From contig JASLXP010000312.1 in assembly GCA_030740295.1 (NCBI GenBank), forward strand, positions 1 through 10,946: a DNA stretch of 10,946 bases. Reading direction: 5' to 3'. This document shows, one piece after another, positions 6,204 to 10,946 of this stretch. Source of the DNA: Planctomycetota bacterium (GTDB taxonomy: Bacteria > Planctomycetota > PUPC01 > JACPCR01). The notes below the pieces were generated by a model that was not told the DNA's origin, ran no database searches, and saw nothing but the letters and a program-made list of their open reading frames with translations. Each line of letters begins with the position of its first letter. Position 1 is the stretch's first letter. The translations under genes were made by a program, and so were the position numbers.

Positions 6204-8887
6204 GGCTGTTTCGCCTTTTCCATATTCGCTTTGACCAGGGCGGCCGACAGCGGACGATCATAGATGTAGACCTCGTCTCGGAGTGTCAGAGCCTTCTTCC
6301 CGTGATCCATGCTGATGGTTATCAGCGGATGACCGAAATTGAAGCCGCCTTGATCCCACGGAAACGGATGCCAGGGACGCGGGCCCCCGGTCAACTCGCC
6401 GGCCAGTTTTCCGTTCTTGTAGAGTCTCAACGAACGCGCATCCACGTCCCAGGTGACTGCGATGTGGGTCCAGGCGTATTGCTCCTTTTTTGTGTAAGGA
6501 ATGTGGACGACCCGCCGATTGCCGTACTGGCCGTCACCGAAAGCTTCAAAGTAAATGGCCTCCAGATAGCCGGGCGCATCTGACCAATCCGGGTAACGGT
6601 AGATCTGAAGGCCGGGGGTGTGGAACAATGCTTCCTTCTGATTGTTGTTTGTGCGCTGCCAGGATGTTTTCGGATCGCCTTTGACGCGCAGTTCGTTTGT
6701 TATCAAAGGGTCGCGCTTTGCCCAGAAAGCGGCAGTGCCGCGGCGATAATCTATGTTGCCGTAAGTGTCGTAGATGTTGCACGTGGGTTGCGAAGCCACG
6801 CAACTGTTACGGACGCCCTTGTCATTGTAGGCGGTGGTCGTGGTAGGGAAATGATAGGCGCCGGCCTTCCCGGCCGAACGGTCGAATGCGCCATTCTTTG
6901 TCGCGTCGTCATAGGACGCATAGACCAGCAGACCCGATTCGTCGAGCGGCTTGATATCGATGCGTTTCTGATCGCGTATCACAAGAACCCCGGGCTCGAG
7001 GATGCTCAGGGGCGCGCCCTGGCCGGCGAGCGTAATCTGCGGGCGAATGTAACTGTCCATCGGATTCCATTGCCGGTTGGTGACTTTGAAGACGAATACT
7101 TTCGCCTCCTTCTCGCCGAGCTTGAGTCGGTGAGCCTCAGGCTCGCAGGCCATTCCCGGTGGCATGTCGAGACGCAGAATACCTTCGCAGGCTCCCGTCT
7201 CCGGATGTAGGAATCTGAACTTGTTGGAGACGGTCACCTGGTAATAGAGTGTTTCGTCCTTCCGGATGGGCATCCGCATGTGGGGGATCATTTCGAGTCC
7301 CAGCAGCGGCATGATGGGGACCTCGGCGCCATCTAGAAACAGTCTGTCCACACCATTGACCCGGCCCTGCAACGCGAGAGAGATGGGCAGAATGCCGAAA
7401 CGGCAATTCGGTCCAGTTTTGACAACCGCACCGATTTTCACTTCCTGGCCAGGTTTGATGCGTTTCAAATCCGTGCCGCCGCTGACGGACATTCCTTCGC
7501 CATAAATCTCACGACCCAATTCGTCAGCACCGGCAGGCAACCCCGTCGGGGCATACCAGGCGAGCTTGGTGTTCTCGATTGGGGTTTTCAGAAAGTTCTT
7601 GAGCGTTACGGTCAGTTTCGATTCATCTGGCACGCTCAAAACTTCTTTCTCAAACGACCACTCGACCTTAATACCATCTCGGATGGCCTGCTGGATCGGA
7701 AGCACTGCATGGTAGTACTTGCGCTTGGCCACGTAGCTCTTGCGTTCACAGACCTGGCCTGCCATTCCTGCGAGCTTAACTTGAGCTGGATTCGCGCCTT
7801 TGGGAAAACGAACGGAAAGGGGCGTTTGGATGACGGGGCCGAAAACATCCGCTCGTATTCCCATCTTCAAAACGCCGCGGGTCCCGTTCATTTTCACATC
7901 TTCGAATCGCACCATCTCGCGCAGGTATTGATTGGAAAGGACATCGCCGAAGGTCACGTGCCAGATATCAGGATGTTTGCCGTAAGGCTCGATCTGTTCC
8001 TTTACGTCGAGCAGGTCGCTCTCATCAAAATCCCGGAGCTGGATACGAATGATGGCGCCCGGGCCGACGCGCTTCGTCGCCGCGTCGAAGGCATTGGCGA
8101 GAAGCTGGTAGTAGATTAATTCGTTCGGTATGCGGCTCGTCCTCATGGATGACAGTGAGCGATACCACCACTGGTGCGTCTGCTTTTTCCCCCGATGCCC
8201 GAGTACGCAAGCGGTCGCCGACTGCGCGTCATAGATCGCCAGCCGAAAACCGGCATCGCTGGCCACTGCCCCGTAACCGGCGCGGCGATTCAAGTCACGC
8301 TGAAGAATCCACCGGGGCGGATTGAGGTGGCCGGAAATGGCTGCCACACGAACTGCGCCGCTCGCCTTCGTCATGAGCTGATGCCTCGACCAGGCGACGA
8401 CGTCAAAGGCTTCCTGGACGGTATTGTCTCCGATGAAGGACTGGTAAGTCCCCTTGCCGCCGGGAAAAGATGAGGCAGCGATCTCTACTCCGGAATCTTC
8501 AAGCGCTCTGATCTGTTCGGCCGATGCTTCTGGAGAAAGAAACACGGTGGATCGAAATCCCATTTTATGAAAGAAGCGATGCGTCGATGCCTTCTTGGGG
8601 CCGATGTAGAAAAACGCGCATGGCCTGCCGCCGGGCAGGTCGGAGAAACGAAAGTCACGGGCTTTGAGGATTGAGTGGCGTTGACGCTCTGCGGCAGTCT
8701 CAACAGGTTCTTTGAGCTCGAACTCAATCTCGAAAGGGATATAAGAATAATCGTCGGTGCCGGCGAAAAGATGCGGCAGGCAAAGGAAGAAGAGTGCGAG
8801 TCTTGTGGGGAGAGATTTCCTGTTTGTCCATGAAGAGGCAGGAAGCCTGTTCCCACGAAGAAACATCCCAAGGCTCCACACCTTCAT
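6200..8887 (-). CDS. Secreted LamG-domain protein with degenerate polysaccharide-deacetylase-like N-terminal region
   Basis: This 895-residue protein has a signal peptide: a long basic n-region, then LALFFLCLPHLFAG at 30-43, with cleavage probably just after. Residues about 88-335 resemble the NodB/polysaccharide-deacetylase fold (CAFFYIGPKKAS, FRSTVFLSPEAS, DSGVEIAASSF, HPDIWHVTFGDVLSNQYL). The Asp-Asp and His-x-x-x-His metal motifs are missing: where the His motif is expected, the sequence reads AASSFPGG. I therefore expect no deacetylase activity. Residues about 340-640 look like beta-rich Ig or fibronectin-like segments. Residues about 650-893 form a LamG/concanavalin-A-like domain (LLVYASYDDA, GTAAFWAKRD, WTHIAVTWDVDARSLRLYKNGKLAG, DEVYIYDRPLS), usually a carbohydrate- or protein-binding jelly roll. 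It overlaps both neighbours by 4 bases (ATGA) and probably works in the periplasm or at the outer surface with the Exb motor and the 1116-residue protein. The deacetylase-fold call is tentative; the LamG call is firm. Confidence 0.85.
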   Translation of the reverse strand: MKVWSLGMFLRGNRLPASSWTNRKSLPTRLALFFLCLPHLFAGTDDYSYIPFEIEFELKEPVETAAERQRHSILKARDFRFSDLPGGRPCAFFYIGPKKASTHRFFHKMGFRSTVFLSPEASAEQIRALEDSGVEIAASSFPGGKGTYQSFIGDNTVQEAFDVVAWSRHQLMTKASGAVRVAAISGHLNPPRWILQRDLNRRAGYGAVASDAGFRLAIYDAQSATACVLGHRGKKQTHQWWYRSLSSMRTSRIPNELIYYQLLANAFDAATKRVGPGAIIRIQLRDFDESDLLDVKEQIEPYGKHPDIWHVTFGDVLSNQYLREMVRFEDVKMNGTRGVLKMGIRADVFGPVIQTPLSVRFPKGANPAQVKLAGMAGQVCERKSYVAKRKYYHAVLPIQQAIRDGIKVEWSFEKEVLSVPDESKLTVTLKNFLKTPIENTKLAWYAPTGLPAGADELGREIYGEGMSVSGGTDLKRIKPGQEVKIGAVVKTGPNCRFGILPISLALQGRVNGVDRLFLDGAEVPIMPLLGLEMIPHMRMPIRKDETLYYQVTVSNKFRFLHPETGACEGILRLDMPPGMACEPEAHRLKLGEKEAKVFVFKVTNRQWNPMDSYIRPQITLAGQGAPLSILEPGVLVIRDQKRIDIKPLDESGLLVYASYDDATKNGAFDRSAGKAGAYHFPTTTTAYNDKGVRNSCVASQPTCNIYDTYGNIDYRRGTAAFWAKRDPLITNELRVKGDPKTSWQRTNNNQKEALFHTPGLQIYRYPDWSDAPGYLEAIYFEAFGDGQYGNRRVVHIPYTKKEQYAWTHIAVTWDVDARSLRLYKNGKLAGELTGGPRPWHPFPWDQGGFNFGHPLITISMDHGKKALTLRDEVYIYDRPLSAALVKANMEKAKQP

Positions 8888-9318
8888 CGCTCCTCCTCCT
8901 CTTTCTCAACTGCCAGGCTGATCCGCTCGACTCCCAGGGTTTGCGCGCACTGAAACAGATTGGCGAGATGCCGATATGGGGCACTCTTGTCCGCCTTGAT
9001 CATGAGGAGCGGCCAGTCGCCGCTGTTGCGTTTCACTTCTCGAAGAATCGTATAGATGCTCTTCGCTTCTATAGGACTGGCGAGGTTGTCCTCGAAATAG
9101 AATTTGCCCTCCTTGTCCACGGCAACCATGACTGCAAGGTTGATGTCCGCCGTTTCTTGAACCTGAGCTTTTGGCACATCGATTTCGACATCGTCAGTCT
9201 GCGGTTTCGTGCTCGACATGATGACGATGATCAGCAGCACCAGGCAGATGTCGACGAAGGGGATGACGTTCATCTCACTGATGGCATCTTCGGTATGTCC
9301 GTCAGATGGGCCGTGCAT
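8884..9318 (-). CDS. exbD: ExbD/TolR family biopolymer transport protein (second copy)
   Basis: A 144-residue ExbD/TolR subunit, the part of the inner-membrane motor that uses proton flow to move a periplasmic partner. The signature MNVIPFVDICLVLLIIVIMSS spans residues 16-36; Asp23 corresponds to the essential proton-carrying Asp of ExbD. After one membrane helix comes a canonical periplasmic domain: VAVDKEGKFYFEDN, LLMIKADKSAPYRHLANLFQCAQTLGVERISLAV. The length matches the family (about 140). Its start overlaps the stop of the first exbD by one base (TAATG). Its acidic tail EKEEEER is encoded by the same purine run that serves as ribosome site of the next gene. This copy looks like an ordinary ExbD throughout, unlike the first. 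Confidence 0.93.
   Translation of the reverse strand: MHGPSDGHTEDAISEMNVIPFVDICLVLLIIVIMSSTKPQTDDVEIDVPKAQVQETADINLAVMVAVDKEGKFYFEDNLASPIEAKSIYTILREVKRNSGDWPLLMIKADKSAPYRHLANLFQCAQTLGVERISLAVEKEEEER
8891..8900 (-). promoter_or_regulatory. Strong Shine-Dalgarno for the LamG-protein gene
   Basis: On the minus strand AGGAGGAGGA is followed by three bases and then the ATG at 8887-8885. It is the strongest ribosome site in the operon and lies in the last codons of the second exbD. It fixes the start of the 895-residue protein despite that protein's unusually long signal-peptide n-region. Confidence 0.7.
9224..9284 (-). repeat. Duplicated segment coding the ExbD membrane helix, copy in exbD 2
   Basis: These 61 bases match 9652-9712 at 56 positions by hand alignment. 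They encode the end of the N-terminal tail and most of the membrane helix (SEMNVIPFVDICLVLLIIV). Four of the five differences are transitions and most are silent. The match does not extend into the periplasmic domains. Confidence 0.75.
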
Positions 9319-9800
9319 TACTTTTTCGTGTCGAGGGTGTTCATGGTGATCCTCAGTTCCGGACCTCCTTCGCGGATCTTCTCCCAGGCGCGAACGACTG
9401 CCTGCGAAGACATGTCGCCCGGGGCAGAAAACTCCAGGGCCGAATAACCGGCAGACAACTGCCGTACAACGCCGTTCAATCTTCCGATCTCGACAACAGA
9501 ACCATTGACATCGAATTCTTTCGGACCGGTCATTCTCACTCTGATGACATTCGGCGCGCCATCAGAGCGCAGCGCCGCCACGGTCGTCATCTGTTCCGTT
9601 GTCCGGTTGTGAAACACAAAAAGTTGAAAGGCGAAGACCGAGCTCATCAGCACGATGATCAGCAGCACCAGGCAGATATCGATGAACGGAATGACATTCA
9701 TCTCACTGATGGAAGAATCACCAGTAATCGAATCCTCTTGCAGCATCCGCATGATGTGCGGATCGTAGGGAACAGATTGTTGGGTGTCCGGTTCCTTCAT
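9318..9800 (-). CDS. exbD: ExbD/TolR family biopolymer transport protein (first copy, divergent periplasmic domain)
   Basis: A 160-residue ExbD/TolR-like subunit. Residues 34-54 (MNVIPFIDICLVLLIIVLMSS) are the family's membrane helix, with the proton-relay Asp at position 41. The cytoplasmic tail before it is about 33 residues, longer than in the second copy. The periplasmic part (about 60-160) is much less typical: it keeps a pattern of short strands (NVIRVRMTGPKEFDVNGSVVEIG) and a helix (SSQAVVRAWEKIREGG) but lacks the usual aspartate-containing I-K-A-D motif. The two ExbD copies may therefore play different parts in one heteromeric motor. Start and stop overlap the neighbours by one base each (TAATG twice), and there is no strong ribosome site, so translation is probably coupled to the ExbB gene. 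Confidence 0.9.
   Translation of the reverse strand: MKEPDTQQSVPYDPHIMRMLQEDSITGDSSISEMNVIPFIDICLVLLIIVLMSSVFAFQLFVFHNRTTEQMTTVAALRSDGAPNVIRVRMTGPKEFDVNGSVVEIGRLNGVVRQLSAGYSALEFSAPGDMSSQAVVRAWEKIREGGPELRITMNTLDTKK
9652..9712 (-). repeat. Duplicated segment coding the ExbD membrane helix, copy in exbD 1
   Basis: This is the partner of 9224-9284, with 56 of 61 bases identical. It points to tandem duplication or gene conversion between the two exbD genes in the membrane-helix region only. Confidence 0.75.
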
Positions 9801-10537
9801 TACATTCGACCGAAAAGAATCAGCACCTCTGTTGCTTTTCTCTCAGCTTCGTCGACCGTGTGATTCGCTCTGCGGACGAAGTAGTTGTAGAGGATGACCG
9901 CCGGGATCGCGACAGCCAGTCCGGCGGCCGTCGCCACGAGCGCCTGTGAAATCCCAGCCGAGATTGCAGCCGGGTTTGAGAAACCCGATCGGCCGATGGC
10001 AGCAAACGTCTCCAGGATCCCAAGCACTGTTCCGAACAAACCGATGAACGGCGCCGTGCCCGCCAGGGTTGCCAGAATCGAGAGAAACTTCTTCAGTTGG
10101 TCTCCCTCCTCTTTTACCTTGTTCCGCAGTAAAAGAAGCGTCTGATCGGGGCGCAGTTCTTTTTCGAGAGAAAGAAGGTAATGAAGCACTTTGGCCAGTG
10201 AAGATTGATTGCCCGAACACGCGCTCTTCAAAGTGTCAATTTCACCGGTCTCGACAGCCGGCGCCATGTCAACCAGGATCTTCTTTGTCCGGCGCCTTGA
10301 ACGTTTCGTGGCCAGGGCCCGTTCCATCGAAACCAGGACCACGAGCACGCCGCAGACGCCCAAAATGACCAGCACAGCCCTTTCCGCCAGTCGGCCAACA
10401 GCCAGTTCTCCGGTCTGATCGCCGGCATTCGGCTGAACTTCAGATGTCGCCTCCGCATAAAGGCCGCACGATGGGAAGGAAATCAATATAAAAAGGATCA
10501 GGATCTGAAAGCTGTTCGAAGGCTGGTGTTGCTTCAC
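9800..10537 (-). CDS. exbB: MotA/TolQ/ExbB family proton channel protein
   Basis: A 245-residue ExbB/TolQ protein, the channel ring that surrounds ExbD helices and converts proton flow into motion. It has a hydrophobic N-terminus (10-28, signal peptide or extra helix), a membrane helix at about 53-70, a cytoplasmic charged region (about 75-138), and two conserved helices at about 141-165 (FLSILATLAGTAPFIGLFGT) and 188-210 (GISQALVATAAGLAVAIPAV begins at 185). These carry the family's G-L-x-G-T-V and A-T-A-A-G-L-x-V-A-I-P motifs. The start codon is GTG (10537-10535), with AAAAGGA about 11 bases upstream. No other start fits, because the next Met is inside the second helix region. It is the first gene of a five-gene operon. 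A PSC at 22-24 is not a convincing lipobox. Whether it serves TonB-, Tol- or another type of partner cannot be told from this subunit. Confidence 0.93.
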   Translation of the reverse strand: MKQHQPSNSFQILILFILISFPSCGLYAEATSEVQPNAGDQTGELAVGRLAERAVLVILGVCGVLVVLVSMERALATKRSRRRTKKILVDMAPAVETGEIDTLKSACSGNQSSLAKVLHYLLSLEKELRPDQTLLLLRNKVKEEGDQLKKFLSILATLAGTAPFIGLFGTVLGILETFAAIGRSGFSNPAAISAGISQALVATAAGLAVAIPAVILYNYFVRRANHTVDEAERKATEVLILFGRM

Positions 10538-10693
10538 GGATGACTTAGTCCTTTTCAGGCCTATGGCTTGTTCACAGGTGTTTATTCGATGACGATCTGG
10601 ATTCCCTGTGTGGGACGGTTAGACTGGCCCTTCCTCCGAATTGTGCGAACTCGCAGTAGTAGAGTCAATGCTCCCGACCCGTAGAGAACAGAC
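10538..10693. other. Intergenic region upstream of the exb operon
   Basis: These 156 bases should hold the operon promoter on the minus strand, but no clear -35/-10 pair is visible. On the minus strand an open frame ends at a TAA at 10584-10582 with the plausible protein tail RPTQGIQIVIE. Followed upstream it runs into the palindromic repeats and has no recognisable body, so it could be the decayed end of a lost gene or chance. The sequence at about 10680-10693 (GAACAGAC near its end) resembles the spacer between repeat units, so the array border is gradual. Confidence 0.4.
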
Positions 10694-10946
10694 CGTAGCA
10701 CAACTCTCCAGAGTTGTGAGAGGCAGCGTCAGACCCACAGGTCTGGAGACCTGTGCTACGCGGGCAGAACAAGCTGTAGCACAACTCTCCAGAGTTGTGA
10801 GAGGCAGCGTCAGCCCCACAGGTCTGGAGACCTGTGCTACGCGGGCCGCAGAACAGGCCGTAGCACAACTCTCCAGAGTTGTGGCAAGCCGCGTAAGATC
10901 CACAGGTCTGGAGACCTGTGCTACGCGGCCCGCAGAACAGACCGTA
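10694..10946. repeat. Array of 67-bp double-palindrome repeats (three full units, fourth cut by the edge)
   Basis: Full units lie at 10694-10760, 10775-10841 and 10859-10925, and a fourth begins at 10943. Each unit is CGTAG (TGTAG in unit 2), a perfect 20-bp palindrome with arms CACAACTCT/AGAGTTGTG around CC, a 17-base linker, a second perfect palindrome with arms CACAGGTCT/AGACCTGTG around GG, then CTACG. Both palindromes are identical in all three units, while the linker of the third differs from the first at about 6 of 17 bases. Spacers of 14-17 bases share GCAGAACA. The outer ends also form a 9-bp inverted repeat (CGTAGCACA/TGTGCTACG). This resembles REP/BIME-type intergenic elements. The short open frames across it are by-products of the repeat and are not genes. 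Confidence 0.92.

Noticed and set aside
8794..9447. Plus-strand open frame of 217 codons opposite exbD 2 and the start of the LamG-protein gene
   Set aside because: The strong ExbD signature on the minus strand explains this region. The opposite frame shows low-complexity Asp/His runs from antisense reading.
10462..10476. Lipobox at residues 21-24 of the ExbB-like protein
   Set aside because: The residues before Cys24 are Phe-Pro-Ser, which does not fit the usual Leu-Ala-Gly pattern. A plain signal peptide or membrane helix explains it better.
10550..10575. Weak hairpin CAGGCC-TAT-GGCTTG upstream of exbB
   Set aside because: The arms are only six bases with one imperfect pair and no T-run follows, so it is within chance expectation.
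10619..10903. Minus-strand open frame of 94 codons with an internal protein repeat (ARVAQVSRPVGLTLP)
   Set aside because: The protein repeat is only the translation of the 67-bp palindromic DNA repeats. There is no ribosome site and no coding signature outside them.
10694..10946. CRISPR array as an explanation of the right-edge repeats
   Set aside because: The repeat units are 67 bp with two internal palindromes, and the 14-17 base spacers are nearly the same in each gap. A CRISPR has shorter repeats and unique, longer spacers.

Overview
The window looks like part of a chromosome from a Gram-negative-type, environmental, carbohydrate-degrading bacterium. I infer a relative of the PVC superphylum (Verrucomicrobiota, Lentisphaerota, Planctomycetota) or of Poribacteria/Hydrogenedentota. 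The reasons are a phytanoyl-CoA dioxygenase fused to HEAT repeats, a UxuA-like sugar-acid enzyme, a giant LamG protein, a duplicated ExbD and a palindromic intergenic repeat array. This is a guess from gene style; nothing in the window identifies the taxon firmly. I see no RNA gene, CRISPR array, transposase or phage gene.

Left part (1-2836). The 5' end of a lipoprotein gene runs off the left edge on the minus strand. It is divergent from a two-gene plus-strand unit: a PhyH-family Fe(II)/2-oxoglutarate dioxygenase with a C-terminal HEAT-repeat domain, then a mannonate-dehydratase-like TIM-barrel enzyme. The second gene starts 8 bases inside the first, on a very strong Shine-Dalgarno sequence that upstream RNA could mask. 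This suggests translational coupling. The pair may act on a sugar acid or related small molecule, but the substrate is not visible.

Main part (10537 down to 2853, minus strand). Five genes overlap one another by 1 or 4 bases and almost certainly form one operon: exbB/tolQ-like, exbD-like 1, exbD-like 2, an 895-residue secreted protein (degenerate polysaccharide-deacetylase-like region, then a LamG-type domain) and an 1116-residue protein with one N-terminal membrane anchor. The last has a proline-rich segment, long charged helical regions, a family-9 carbohydrate-binding-like domain and a C-terminal Ig-like domain. The layout suggests a proton-driven ExbB/ExbD motor dedicated to two large envelope proteins. 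The 1116-residue protein has the topology of TonB (short basic cytoplasmic tail, one membrane helix, large periplasmic part) and may be the force-transducing partner. That assignment is inference. This operon is the best candidate for an undescribed system here.

Right edge (10538-10946). After about 156 bases with no convincing gene comes an array of three complete 67-bp palindromic repeats and the start of a fourth. Each unit has two perfect 20-bp palindromes with complementary centres and a 9-bp terminal inverted repeat (one mismatch in unit 2), so it can fold as two small hairpins or one long one.
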